From Halobacteriovoraceae bacterium (lineage in GTDB: Bacteria > Bdellovibrionota > Bacteriovoracia > Bacteriovoracales > Bacteriovoracaceae): a DNA stretch of 64,000 nt. The stretch spans positions 1 through 64,000 of the forward strand of contig PAMZ01000002.1 in the NCBI GenBank assembly GCA_002707495.1. Reading direction: 5' to 3'. Shown here one piece after another: positions 51,303-61,033 of the stretch. Both the position numbers and the translations under genes were made by a program. The notes under the pieces are model-generated. The model worked only from the letters and a program-made list of their open reading frames with translations, was not told the DNA's origin and ran no database searches. The first letter of the stretch is position 1. Every line of letters begins with the position of its first letter.

Positions 51303-52811
51303 TTATCCTTCTAGGTTACAAATTTCTTTTAAGTGATTCATATCAATGACAGGAATAACATCGATGCCTTTTTTCTTAAGCTTCTTCAATGTTTTTCCAA
51401 GACCAGCACAATGAATTTTTGTTTTGAGTTCGGGGAAGTTTTTAGTGTAGACTTCAAATTGTTTATAAGATGACCAATAAATAATATCCGACTCGAGCAT
51501 TAAATCTAATCGATGATCATTATTTCTAGGTTGGTCTCGCACAATTCTTTGGTAGCAGTTAATATTTTTTCCCACTTCACTTTGCGCCTCATCATGGGAA
51601 AGTACAAACCAATCCTTTTTTGGTATCATGAGCTTTAATAATTCAGACTCTTGAAAAGCCTCAATCTCAGAGTGTCCAAAGCCTTCTGCACTAGCACAAA
51701 CCCAGTGCCCGCGGGAGGCAAGCTGCTTCATTGTTCTATTTCCCGCAGCCCAAAGAGTATCATATTGATCAATATTTTCTATGCAATGTGAACTTGTGAC
51801 AAAAAGGTGACCCTCCTGTGTTTTGACTCCGGAATTTTTCTTTTCAATGAGAAAATCAAAATCTTTAAATAGGTAATAAGCACTTTTACCTCTTATGGGG
51901 TCGTAATTGACACCTTCAAGCTCTCTTTTAAAAATTGGCTTACCGTCAACTTCTCCGCGATGAATATGTAGAAAATAGTCTTGAATTTTTTTGACAAAGA
52001 CACCTACAGCTAAGTGGCAACCACCGCCATAACTTTGAAAAGCGGCTCTTTCTCTTTTGATCTCTTCGATAGTTCTGACGTCGTTGAGAAGACTAAGCTG
52101 GTTTTTAAGCTCAGTGCTCTCTACATTTGTTTCGATGGCCAAAGCACCTTGTGAAGCCGCCGGTGGAAAATCTTTAGTCGGAAGGATCATAAAAGTTAAA
52201 TCTTGAACTAACTCTTTTAATTTTTCCCGAGAATCTTTTTTAAGCGCCAATCGCTCTAGACCTGCAAATGCCAGGGTAATGGCGTCAAATTGGTCATCCA
52301 AAAGCTTTTCAATTCTCGTATTAACATTACCTCTGAGCATTTTTGTTTTCACGCTTCCTTTGAAGTGGGGAAGGTACTCACAAAGGTTTGCTTCTAAATT
52401 CACAATCCGGCGAGGAGAACTTGTCCCCACCAAAAACTCTTGAAGGTTAGGAATGGCATTAAGCCTTGATTTCTTTATCAACAAAATATCGTGGGGAAAT
52501 AAGCGCTTAGTTATGCAAGCTGTTTCAATCCCTTCGGGTCTTTCCGAGCCAAGATCTTTGTAGGAATGAATGACGAGATCAATTTTTTTTAAGAGAAGGC
52601 TTGCATCCAATTCTTTGGTAAAAAAGTCTTTGCCCTCAAGTTGCCACAAGGGTTTATCAGTAATGACATCGCCTTGAGTTTTTATGGTCTCAATCGTAAA
52701 GTCGAGACCTGTTTTTTCTTGGATTTGTTTTTGGGTGATTTGACTTTGGGTGACCGCAAGTAGACTTCCGCGTGTTCCAATTTTAAACATTTTCGACTTG
52801 TTTAGCTCCAT
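51303..52811 (-). CDS. hemCD: HemC-HemD fusion (porphobilinogen deaminase / uroporphyrinogen III synthase)
   Basis: A 502-residue protein. Residues about 8-310 are porphobilinogen deaminase (IGTRGSLLAVTQSQ, SYKDLG, GTSSPRR, dipyrromethane-cofactor Cys in SYGGGCHLAVGV). Residues about 320-500 have weak uroporphyrinogen III synthase character (DTLWAAGNRTMKQL, IIYWSSYKQFEVY, CAGLGKTLKKL). Fusion would channel the unstable hydroxymethylbilane. An alternative start at 52790 (MFKIGTRGS) would remove 7 residues and fits the family better. The 5' end overlaps hemA. Confidence 0.88.
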   Translation of the reverse strand: MELNKSKMFKIGTRGSLLAVTQSQITQKQIQEKTGLDFTIETIKTQGDVITDKPLWQLEGKDFFTKELDASLLLKKIDLVIHSYKDLGSERPEGIETACITKRLFPHDILLIKKSRLNAIPNLQEFLVGTSSPRRIVNLEANLCEYLPHFKGSVKTKMLRGNVNTRIEKLLDDQFDAITLAFAGLERLALKKDSREKLKELVQDLTFMILPTKDFPPAASQGALAIETNVESTELKNQLSLLNDVRTIEEIKRERAAFQSYGGGCHLAVGVFVKKIQDYFLHIHRGEVDGKPIFKRELEGVNYDPIRGKSAYYLFKDFDFLIEKKNSGVKTQEGHLFVTSSHCIENIDQYDTLWAAGNRTMKQLASRGHWVCASAEGFGHSEIEAFQESELLKLMIPKKDWFVLSHDEAQSEVGKNINCYQRIVRDQPRNNDHRLDLMLESDIIYWSSYKQFEVYTKNFPELKTKIHCAGLGKTLKKLKKKGIDVIPVIDMNHLKEICNLEG

Positions 52812-53733
52812 GGACCGAATAACTTTTTTTAAGGTTAGATTTTTTTTGTAAATGACGCTTGCGATGAATCACCAGAGATTGAATCGCTTCTTGCGCTTGG
52901 GAGAGTTTAGCCTGTTTTTTTACTTCCAGAATAGCTCCCTCATTTAAAATGTCGTCCAATCTTAGAACGGCTTGGGCAGAATTCAAATGAGTTTTTATAC
53001 AGCTAGGGGATCCCAAATCTACAAAAAGTCTTTTTTCGTGCAATGTCATCCACGATTGAAAAAAGCTTTCATCTAAAAGTGTTCCATCATAGCCAATTGT
53101 ATTGGCAATAAAGGGAAAATCAATAGCCTTTGAAAGTTCGCTCCAAGGTAAGATATTGCATTGTTCAATATTTTGGAGGCTTTTAACTTTTTCCATGCTT
53201 CGAGCGCATAATGTAATTGTGCAATATTTTGAGAATTGATTGATTAGATCCTGAGCCAATTGTCCTGAGCCTAAAATTAAAATATGTTTAGCCTTCTTTT
53301 TTTGGACGAACTCTTTTCGCGTAATTGAGGCATATGTTTTCTGAGATATACCAGTTAGATACTCACTTCGGATAGACTTAGCATCTTTAAAAAGCTTTTC
53401 TAGGATCAATAATAAGTTCGTGTCTCTTAGATCTTTGTTTATATAATCTTGGTAAGCTTTTTTAAATTGTGAGACGATCTCGTTTTCTCCAATAAGTCTG
53501 CTTTTGAGACCACAAATGACCTCCAGCAAAAATTGATATCCTTCTTCACCAGTTTTGAGCTCAGCTGTCGAGCTTACAGCAACGTTTAATTTGGTATCGA
53601 GTTTAGTTTGATGAGTGAGAATTAGTGTTCTTTGGCAGGTTTTTAGCACGAAACAATGCTTGCTTTCCTCAGAAAAACAATAACTTACGTTCGCTGGAAA
53701 ATTGTATAAATGTAAGTCCTGCAGCATGCTCAT
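52783..53733 (-). CDS. hemA: Glutamyl-tRNA reductase, short divergent form
   Basis: A 316-residue protein, about 100 shorter than usual. The catalytic Cys lies in LKTCQRTLIL, and LKSRLIGENEIVSQFKKAY matches the GExQI-GQ-K motif of family members. A Rossmann part follows (HILILGSGQLAQDLI), and a shortened basic C-terminus replaces the dimerisation domain. It makes glutamate-1-semialdehyde for hemL in the same operon. Shortness is mainly at the N-terminal strand region and the C-terminus. Operon position makes the assignment secure despite divergence. Confidence 0.85.
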   Translation of the reverse strand: MSMLQDLHLYNFPANVSYCFSEESKHCFVLKTCQRTLILTHQTKLDTKLNVAVSSTAELKTGEEGYQFLLEVICGLKSRLIGENEIVSQFKKAYQDYINKDLRDTNLLLILEKLFKDAKSIRSEYLTGISQKTYASITRKEFVQKKKAKHILILGSGQLAQDLINQFSKYCTITLCARSMEKVKSLQNIEQCNILPWSELSKAIDFPFIANTIGYDGTLLDESFFQSWMTLHEKRLFVDLGSPSCIKTHLNSAQAVLRLDDILNEGAILEVKKQAKLSQAQEAIQSLVIHRKRHLQKKSNLKKSYSVHGAKQVENV

Positions 53734-53887
53734 AATATAGTCTCTGTATCAAAGATAATTGTCACCAGAATGTAGGCTCACTTAAATATCAGATAGATAA
53801 AACATTAACAATGGATTCAATCTTGGTTATACAATGCCAATATAATCAGATATAAATGATCCAAATTACCAAAGGTATGTCTCTTCA

Positions 53888-55549
53888 ATGGAAACATTTA
53901 AAATTATCTATACTGTTCTAGGTGGCTTGGGAATCTTTTTTTATGGGATGAAAACCATGAGCGATGCTCTTCAGCAGGCTGCTAGTGAAGTTATTCGCAG
54001 TGTTATCAATTCCCTCACTACCAATCGAGTTCTTGCTGTTATTGTTGGGATGATTGTGACTATGATTGTGCAGTCATCTTCTGTCACAACTGTCATGACA
54101 GTGGGGTTTGTTAATGCTGGATTGATGCAGTTAACTCAAGCCATTGGTGTCATATTTGGCTCGAATATCGGAACCACCATCACCGGATGGATTATCTCGA
54201 TAAAAGTGGGAAAATATGGTCTTTTGATGATCGGTCTCGGTATTTTCCCCGCCCTCTTTAGTAAGTCAGGTAAAATTCAAAATATTGGTCGCGTGCTCTT
54301 TGGAGTGGGGATGGTCTTTTTAGGTTTGGAGCTTATGAGTGGAGCTTTCAAACCTCTAAGAACGAACGAACAGTTTTTAGATATGATTTCTTATTTCTCA
54401 GGAGAGCATTACGGAGCCTATCTCGCTTCTATCTTAACGGGTTGCCTTTTGACTGTTATCATTCAGTCCTCCAGTGCAATGTTGGGTATTACGATAGCAT
54501 TGGCTAGCTCAGGAGTTATTACTTTTCCTACGGCAGCAGCTTTGGTTCTCGGAGAGAATATTGGGACCACTATCACTGCACTCCTAGCATCAGTGGGGAC
54601 TACCACCAATGCTAAGCGAGCCGCCAGGGCCCATGCCTTTTTTAATGTATTTGGAGTCTTAGTTGTATTTTGTATCCTCCCTATCTACATCGAGTTTATC
54701 GAATGGCTTGTGCCGGGAGTAGCTGATTTAGCTGATGCTGAAGGGGGGCACCCCAATGTGGCCTCACATATTGCTGCTTCACATACTGTATTTAATATTA
54801 CGGCTTCAATCTTATTTCTTCCATTCTTAGGTTATCTTGCAGACTTCGTAACTTGGATCACTCCGGAAAAACAAAACGAGAAAAAACATCTTGTTTTGAT
54901 AGGAGAGTCCCAAGATATTATTCCTGCGACAGCAATCGTTCAGGCTGAGTCAGAAGTGAAAAAAATGATCAATCTCATTGAGAGAATGCAAAATCAAACG
55001 AAGAGCTATCTCATGCAGGTTAATCCTGAAGTAAAAAAGAAGATTTCTTCTTATGAAGAAATAACGGACAATATGCAAAAAGAGGTCACCGTATTTATGT
55101 GTAAGGTGATGGAGAGACCTCTTAGTGAGTCTCAGTCTTTAAAATCACAGGCCTTAATTAAAATGGCTGATGAGTTAGAATCAATTGCAGATTATTTGGA
55201 GAGGATTGTTATCTATAAATCTAGACTAGCCTCAAACTTCCAAGGAATCAGCGATGAAGAGTATATGAAATTTTTAGACGCCGTATGGGATTTTTACCAT
55301 TTATGTACGGCAGATTTTACTGAGTCAAAATCTCCAACTGAATTGTCTCAAATATTAGAAACGAGTGAATCCTTAAGAACTTGGGCTGATGATATGAGAG
55401 ACAAACACCTCGAGAGAATTGGTCGAGGGGAATATGATGCCATGTCCGCTTTAACCTATTCTGATATGGTAGTTGCTTTAAGAAAAATTAGGGCCCATGC
55501 CATGAATCTAGCTGAAGCATTAAAGATGTATCGTAACCAAGAAATCTAG
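53888..55549 (+). CDS. Na/phosphate cotransporter family protein with PhoU-like domain
   Basis: A 553-residue membrane protein with the duplicated NptA/YjbB signature: MIVQSSSVTTVMT near residue 60 and VIIQSSSAMLGIT near 190, each followed by a GSNIGTT/GENIGTT turn. About eight to nine helices end near residue 330. The cytoplasmic C-terminus is helical and PhoU-like. It takes up or releases phosphate with Na. A TATAAT box at 53841 lies 47 bp before the ATG. It is divergent from hemA. Confidence 0.9.
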   Translation: METFKIIYTVLGGLGIFFYGMKTMSDALQQAASEVIRSVINSLTTNRVLAVIVGMIVTMIVQSSSVTTVMTVGFVNAGLMQLTQAIGVIFGSNIGTTITGWIISIKVGKYGLLMIGLGIFPALFSKSGKIQNIGRVLFGVGMVFLGLELMSGAFKPLRTNEQFLDMISYFSGEHYGAYLASILTGCLLTVIIQSSSAMLGITIALASSGVITFPTAAALVLGENIGTTITALLASVGTTTNAKRAARAHAFFNVFGVLVVFCILPIYIEFIEWLVPGVADLADAEGGHPNVASHIAASHTVFNITASILFLPFLGYLADFVTWITPEKQNEKKHLVLIGESQDIIPATAIVQAESEVKKMINLIERMQNQTKSYLMQVNPEVKKKISSYEEITDNMQKEVTVFMCKVMERPLSESQSLKSQALIKMADELESIADYLERIVIYKSRLASNFQGISDEEYMKFLDAVWDFYHLCTADFTESKSPTELSQILETSESLRTWADDMRDKHLERIGRGEYDAMSALTYSDMVVALRKIRAHAMNLAEALKMYRNQEI

Positions 55550-55570
55550 GCGTCAGATTAGAGGAATTAT

Positions 55571-57100
55571 ATGAAGCAGACTTTTATTGATGATCCCACT
55601 TTAGTCTTCGAAATAAGACAGGGGCTCGAACGAGAAACATTAAGAACTGATCAAAATGCTCATGCCTCAAAATCTCAACACCCTGAAAAACTTGGAAGCA
55701 AATTAACTCATCCTTATATCACAACCGACTACTCAGAAAATCTTTTAGAATTTATAACTCCTGTTTTTAAAGAATCGGAAGAGCTTTTGAAGTTTATGGG
55801 AAACCTGCATAATTTTACTTTTCAAAAGCTTGACCATGAACTGTTTTGGCCTTTTTCAATGCCAGCAATTTTACCTGAGGACCAAAATGAAATTCCCCTT
55901 GCTTATTTTGGTGAGTCTAATGTTGGAAAGCTGAAAACCCTCTATCGTAATGGACTTGGACATAGGTACGGCCGGGCTATGCAGTCTATATCGGGTGTTC
56001 ATTATAATTTTTCATTCACTGATAGATTCTGGAAAATGATTCAAGAGGAAACGAGTGATAAAAAAGAACTAGGACAAGTCAAAAGTGAGGGTTATTTTCA
56101 CATAATCAGAAATTTTCAAAGATATCGTTGGATGTTAATGTATTTTTTTGGAGCATCTCCGGTTGTACATAAGTCCTTTTTAGAGGGGAAAGACCATGAT
56201 CTTGAACCTTTTGCCCAGGATTCCTTTGTGACTCCAACGGGAACTTCGTTGAGGATGGGAGGCTTAGGATATACTAGTGCAGCTCAAGCTTCAATAAAGA
56301 TGTGCTATAACCAGTTGGAAACTTATGTTCATGCAATCGAAAGGGCTCGATTGACTCCTTATCCACCCTACGAAAAAATTGGACTGAAAAAAGGAGAAGA
56401 GTATCTTCAATTGAATACTCATATTCTTCAAATTGATAACGAATTTTACACAAATATTCGTCCTAAGAATGTGGCGCGCTCCCGAGAAAGTGCCTTACAA
56501 GCTCTTCACTCAAGAGGAGTTGAATATTTAGAAGTAAGGCTTCTAGATAATGATCCTTTTCATCCGTTGGGAATTTCAGAGGATAGCATAGCGTTTCTTC
56601 ATTTATTTTTGATCTGGTGTTTTAGTAAAGAGTCTCCTCAATTAACTGGTGAGCAATGTGATGAAGCAGATCAAAAATTTGAAAAAGTCGTTTTAGATGG
56701 ACGTAAAAAAGGCATGAAGTTTTTTTCGGATGGATCTGAAGTAAGTATGAAAGATGAATTAATGGGACTTTTGACTGAAATGGCACCTTTAGTGAGAAAG
56801 CTAGCTCAAGTGGATCCCATTTATCAAGAAGCCTATGAAATTCAGCTGGAAAAGCTGACTAACCCGAGCAAAATGCCGAGTCAAAAAGTGGTGGATGAAG
56901 TATCTCGAAAAGGATTTGTACAGCTTGGATTGAGTCTCGCTGAACGTTATTCTTATCAAATGCGAGAGAATATAGCCTTAGACTCTGAACTAGAGGATTT
57001 ATCTCTCAGTACTTGGAAGGATGAGGCAAAGATTCGAGAAGAAGATACTAGGAGCTTTGATGAGTTTCTTGAATATTATTTTAAAAAAATAAAAATATAA
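55571..57100 (+). CDS. gshA: Glutamate-cysteine ligase (proteobacterial type)
   Basis: A 509-residue enzyme catalysing the first step of glutathione synthesis, ATP-dependent joining of glutamate and cysteine. It shows FEIRQGLERETLRTD near the start, HPYITTDYSENLLEFITP, ISGVHYNFS and EYLEVRLLDNDPFHPLGI, all characteristic of the gamma-proteobacterial GshA type. Typical length. It follows the phosphate transporter by 21 bp on the same strand. gshB is not in the window. Confidence 0.92.
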   Translation: MKQTFIDDPTLVFEIRQGLERETLRTDQNAHASKSQHPEKLGSKLTHPYITTDYSENLLEFITPVFKESEELLKFMGNLHNFTFQKLDHELFWPFSMPAILPEDQNEIPLAYFGESNVGKLKTLYRNGLGHRYGRAMQSISGVHYNFSFTDRFWKMIQEETSDKKELGQVKSEGYFHIIRNFQRYRWMLMYFFGASPVVHKSFLEGKDHDLEPFAQDSFVTPTGTSLRMGGLGYTSAAQASIKMCYNQLETYVHAIERARLTPYPPYEKIGLKKGEEYLQLNTHILQIDNEFYTNIRPKNVARSRESALQALHSRGVEYLEVRLLDNDPFHPLGISEDSIAFLHLFLIWCFSKESPQLTGEQCDEADQKFEKVVLDGRKKGMKFFSDGSEVSMKDELMGLLTEMAPLVRKLAQVDPIYQEAYEIQLEKLTNPSKMPSQKVVDEVSRKGFVQLGLSLAERYSYQMRENIALDSELEDLSLSTWKDEAKIREEDTRSFDEFLEYYFKKIKI

Positions 57101-57103
57101 TTT

Positions 57104-57736
57104 ATGGTTCGTTATCTTAAATACATTGTTCTAGTTTTTGGAAGTTTAGGAATTTTAATTGGAGGATTTTTTTTCTTCCAGAATAAGCAAGATATCCTCA
57201 CTGCTTGGGAATATAGCTCTAGGTTAGACTTAGACTTCCTTAAAGAGCAATGTCCTCAGAGTCCAACCGTTATGCCTTGTCTACAATTAGAATTTGCAGA
57301 ATTTTCTAAAAAAGCTTCTTTGACCGGAACTAGTATTGGAATGAAGATGGCTTTCAATATTATTGATGAGGAGAAATATTCTCAAAAAATCTTTTCAAAC
57401 GAAAATTATAAAAATGTCTTTTATTCTCTGGTTTATCTGAAAATTAATAATTTAGCCTTGGGGCATGTTTATAAAAATTATCATGGGTTCGATGTTTTTT
57501 ATCCAGGATACATTGGATCACTTCCAAAATTTTATGAGGATGGATTTGAGTTTTCAGAAAATATTATTCATGGTCTTCAGGGGCCTGAGGGGATTGAAGT
57601 GATAGCTGATGAGAAAATTCGTGCTGCCGTTCAACAGGATTTTCAGCAGGTAGAAGCTAATTTTTATGAAATCAAAAAGAATGTAGAAGCCTTTATAGAA
57701 AAGGAAACCAACAGGTTAGAGGCACTGGCCCAATAA
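57104..57736 (+). CDS. Membrane-anchored protein of unknown function
   Basis: A 210-residue protein with one N-terminal helix (about 6-26), then a soluble domain, probably periplasmic. CPQSPTVMPCLQLEF contains a cysteine pair that could form a disulfide. The C-terminus is a charged helix. It sits 3 bp after gshA and so may be cotranscribed. I recognise no family. Confidence 0.65.
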   Translation: MVRYLKYIVLVFGSLGILIGGFFFFQNKQDILTAWEYSSRLDLDFLKEQCPQSPTVMPCLQLEFAEFSKKASLTGTSIGMKMAFNIIDEEKYSQKIFSNENYKNVFYSLVYLKINNLALGHVYKNYHGFDVFYPGYIGSLPKFYEDGFEFSENIIHGLQGPEGIEVIADEKIRAAVQQDFQQVEANFYEIKKNVEAFIEKETNRLEALAQ

Positions 57737-57786
57737 TGTAAACTACGATAGGATGGGTCGTTAGAGAATTTTTTAAGGAGCAATAG

Positions 57787-58845
57787 ATGGGACTAATGTT
57801 TGGATCAAAGGAAATAACTGAGCGCGATCGCGGGCTAACATATGATGATGTGTTATTGATGCCAAGACATTGTGAAATTACCTCACGCTCGATCCCTAGC
57901 TTAAAAACAAGATTGACGAAAAATAAAGAAATGGAAATTCCTTTTATCTCTGCGAATATGGATACTGTTACAGAGACAGAGATGGCACATAAGATGGCTC
58001 AAATGGGTGGACATGGAATTCTGCATAGATTTATGACCACTGAAGAGCAGGTAGCCCAAGTTAAAAAACTACTCGAACTAAGAGGAAGCCTTCCGCATTT
58101 ACACGTTTCAGCGAGTGTGGGTGTCAAAGAAGAAGGAATGCGAAGAGCCGATGCACTAGTGGATGCAGGTGTTGAGATTTTAACTCTTGATATTGCTCAT
58201 GGTGACTCGGTGATGATGTTGGAGGTATTGGAGTATCTAAAAAAGACTCACCCACATATTGACGTCATTGCTGGAAACGTGGCGATGCCTGATGGAGTGG
58301 CAAGATTTATCAGCTCAGGTGCAGACGCTGTAAAAGTGGGAATTGGACCAGGCTCAATGTGTACGACTCGAATTATTACGGGATGTGGAGTTCCACAATT
58401 AACGGCGGTTTCTCTTTGTGTGGCAGAGGCTCGAAAGCATAATATTCCCGTGATAGCCGATGGTGGAATTAAAACCTCAGGGGATATTGTGAAGGCGCTA
58501 GCTGCAGGAGCTGAAACAGTTATGCTCGGCTCAATGCTCGCAGGCTGTCTTGAAACCCCAGGAGAGATTAAGGGCGGAATGAAAAAATATCGTGGGATGG
58601 CTTCGAAAGACGCCCAAGTATCATGGCGAGGAAATATGCAACAAGGGATGGCTGCCGAGGGTGAATCTCGTATGATTCATATTAAAGGGTCTGTCACCAA
58701 CGTTATTGATGAGCTTTCTGGTGGGGTTAGATCCGGGATGACTTACTTGAATGCTACTAATATTTCAGAGATTGAAAAAAATGCTTTTTTTATGGAAATG
58801 TCTTCATCGGGAATGTCAGAGTCAAGACCCCATGGGATGAATTAA
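57787..58845 (+). CDS. CBS-less IMP dehydrogenase / GMP reductase family protein
   Basis: A 352-residue TIM-barrel protein, well below the roughly 490 of standard IMPDH because the CBS pair is missing. It shows LTYDDVLLMPRHCEI, SANMDTVTE, the catalytic Cys loop GPGSMCTTRIITG (about residue 190) and VIADGGIKTSGDI. YRGMASKDAQ replaces the IMPDH flap, followed by AAEGES. Lack of the RY catalytic pair of the flap and absence of CBS domains favour GMP reductase (GMP to IMP). A CBS-less IMPDH cannot be excluded. An AAGGAG site precedes the ATG. Confidence 0.85.
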   Translation: MGLMFGSKEITERDRGLTYDDVLLMPRHCEITSRSIPSLKTRLTKNKEMEIPFISANMDTVTETEMAHKMAQMGGHGILHRFMTTEEQVAQVKKLLELRGSLPHLHVSASVGVKEEGMRRADALVDAGVEILTLDIAHGDSVMMLEVLEYLKKTHPHIDVIAGNVAMPDGVARFISSGADAVKVGIGPGSMCTTRIITGCGVPQLTAVSLCVAEARKHNIPVIADGGIKTSGDIVKALAAGAETVMLGSMLAGCLETPGEIKGGMKKYRGMASKDAQVSWRGNMQQGMAAEGESRMIHIKGSVTNVIDELSGGVRSGMTYLNATNISEIEKNAFFMEMSSSGMSESRPHGMN

Positions 58846-59120
58846 TTTCCATTTTGGTTGGTGATTTGAGCTAATTCAATATTCTGCTGATCGGAGGAGT
58901 CGTTTCGATCCTCACCTGTATTGCTTTGCGCTTGAATAATATTTCCCTGCATCCCCTGGTGGGAGAGTGGCCTTTGACTTTGCTGTGAGCTTTGTTGATT
59001 TTGTTGCGCCATCTGTTGAGCCATCGCTGCCTGTTGTTGAGAGGGATTGGCATAAACATCAAAAATCATAAACCCTAGGATTATCATAACAGAAACCATC
59101 TTCTTGCTTAATTTCATCAA
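58842..59120 (-). CDS. Gln-rich exported protein of unknown function
   Basis: A 92-residue protein with a signal peptide (MKLSKKMVSVMIILGF to about residue 24, VYA-NP). A mature chain full of Gln, Ser and Asn follows (QQQAAMAQQMAQQNQQSSQQ), probably disordered. No family is recognised. It converges with the IMPDH-like gene, overlapping its stop by 4 bp. Confidence 0.55.
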   Translation of the reverse strand: MMKLSKKMVSVMIILGFMIFDVYANPSQQQAAMAQQMAQQNQQSSQQSQRPLSHQGMQGNIIQAQSNTGEDRNDSSDQQNIELAQITNQNGN

Positions 59121-59263
59121 AGTCTCACTTAATGGAAAGATTTGTGCGCTGCATAATACAGCAAAAACCAGAATATACAGGCCAGTATGAAGGTTTTACC
59201 ATCGATTTTAAGTCATTGATATGACATAAATAAGACGTTAAAATTAAGGATCAGGAGAAAATT

Positions 59264-61033
59264 TTGAGTGAGGTATATGAGATAGTTTGCTCCTATCCAA
59301 AGGTGGCTGAGCATTTAGCGCAAAATCCCAAGGATAAAGAGCTTATTCACAAGCATATAGATGAAATCAAAGGCGCTTATAGCACGAGTGTATTGTCTGC
59401 TATGGAAACCTTTATGGATAAGACTTTTGTAAAGCTTTATGACGGTTTTAATCTACACCTTCCTGATGGGTTTGATATGCAGGAGACACTCAAGAATTAT
59501 CATGTTGTCCTTTGCCCCAACCATCAGTCCCATGCCGATTATGTGGCCCTTCAATATATTTTCTACAAGCGTTTTAAAATTCCGGTTTATATTGCGGCTG
59601 GTATAAATCTGAATATCTTTCCCATTGGTGATATTTTTAAAAAATGTGGAGCCTTTTTTATAAGACGTAAATTTGATGACGATCTTTATAAGATCGCTTT
59701 TCAAGGATATATTTACTATCTTCTCAAGACTGATAGGGTAGTGGAGTTTTTTTTTGAAGGAGGAAGGACTAGAACTGGAAAACTTCTTCCTCCAAAGTAT
59801 GGTCTTTTCAGTATGATTTTAGATGCGCATGCTACATTTGGAGATGATAAAAAGCCTCTTATGTTTATACCTGTGAGTATTGCCCATGAAATGATTCCTG
59901 AGGAACGGGCCCACGCTAAAGAATTGAGTGGAGCTAAAAAGCAAAAAGAGAAAGCAAGTCAGCTTTTAAAACTGTTTACCCTATTTAATAAAAAGCTAGG
60001 TACAGTACATGTACGTTTTTCTTCTGGCGTCATAGTAGATAAGCCTTTTGAGAATCTAAAGTTAAAAACACAAGAGCTCGCTTTTGATATTTTTCGTAAT
60101 GTGGGAAGCGGTATGCCTATAACTCCTTCGGCACTCCTCTCTCTTATTTTGCTAGATGAACCAACAGGAGCTCTGACTTGGAAACAAATCACCGGTCGAG
60201 CCGCAGATGTAAGAGATTATTGCCTTTATATGAAAATTCCCTTGGTAGGGTCACTATCTGAGGAGAACTGGGAACCAACTTTAAAAGTGGCGATGGATAT
60301 GTTTCTCAATAATAAAAAAGTTGAATTGATAAAAAGAGAAAAATTGAATCAAGTTTTTTACTCTATCCATGAAGAAAGCCGGGTGAATCTTCTTTATCAT
60401 AAAAACATGATCTTACATCATTTTTTAGTCCCAGGTGTAATGAATGCAACTTGGTTCAATATCTTCAATGGAACGATTAAAACTCCTTCCGAGTTGAGAA
60501 GATTCCTCTTGATCAAGAGAAAAGAATTGAAGTACGAGTTTTATCTTCCAAGGACCTCTGAGATTTTAGAAGAAGGACTTTCAGTTGTTGAATATGCCCT
60601 AGATAGAAAACTCAAAAATATTGATGAAATTCTAGAGCTTCCGGTAGACGACCTCTATCAGGTCGCAGCAAAAGTGAGACCATTTTCTACGGCGTTAAGT
60701 TATATATATGAAGCTTATTATATTGCGGCGATCACAGTGAACTATTTAAAAGATGAAAAATTTAATGACGAGAAGTTTCTACAAGTATCTAGTGAACTAT
60801 TCCAGATGGAGAAAGACCATGGGAGAGTTGTAAAATACCCAGAGTCTTATACAGTGCCTAAGATGAAAGCCACTTTATCATATCTTGAAAATTTAAATGT
60901 TATCGGTCGGGATGAGAAAAATATGATAGAAGTTCTCGAACAAGAAAAGATTGGCTATTTGATTGAAAAATTTGCTAGAGATGTTAACGATCAAGTCTCA
61001 ATCAATTTAAAATTTAGTTATGAAAACAATTAG
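59264..61033 (+). CDS. plsB: Glycerol-3-phosphate 1-O-acyltransferase (PlsB-like)
   Basis: A 589-residue protein starting at TTG after AGGAGA. The acyltransferase blocks are intact: CPNHQSHADYVAL (His/Asp, about residue 85), GAFFIRRKF, FFFEGGRTRTGKLLPPK (about 163) and VSIAHEMIPEE. It makes lysophosphatidate, the first step of phospholipid synthesis. Standard PlsB is about 800 residues, so this is a shorter member, comparable to DHAPAT-type enzymes. It overlaps the next small gene by 14 bp. Confidence 0.85.
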   Translation: MSEVYEIVCSYPKVAEHLAQNPKDKELIHKHIDEIKGAYSTSVLSAMETFMDKTFVKLYDGFNLHLPDGFDMQETLKNYHVVLCPNHQSHADYVALQYIFYKRFKIPVYIAAGINLNIFPIGDIFKKCGAFFIRRKFDDDLYKIAFQGYIYYLLKTDRVVEFFFEGGRTRTGKLLPPKYGLFSMILDAHATFGDDKKPLMFIPVSIAHEMIPEERAHAKELSGAKKQKEKASQLLKLFTLFNKKLGTVHVRFSSGVIVDKPFENLKLKTQELAFDIFRNVGSGMPITPSALLSLILLDEPTGALTWKQITGRAADVRDYCLYMKIPLVGSLSEENWEPTLKVAMDMFLNNKKVELIKREKLNQVFYSIHEESRVNLLYHKNMILHHFLVPGVMNATWFNIFNGTIKTPSELRRFLLIKRKELKYEFYLPRTSEILEEGLSVVEYALDRKLKNIDEILELPVDDLYQVAAKVRPFSTALSYIYEAYYIAAITVNYLKDEKFNDEKFLQVSSELFQMEKDHGRVVKYPESYTVPKMKATLSYLENLNVIGRDEKNMIEVLEQEKIGYLIEKFARDVNDQVSINLKFSYENN

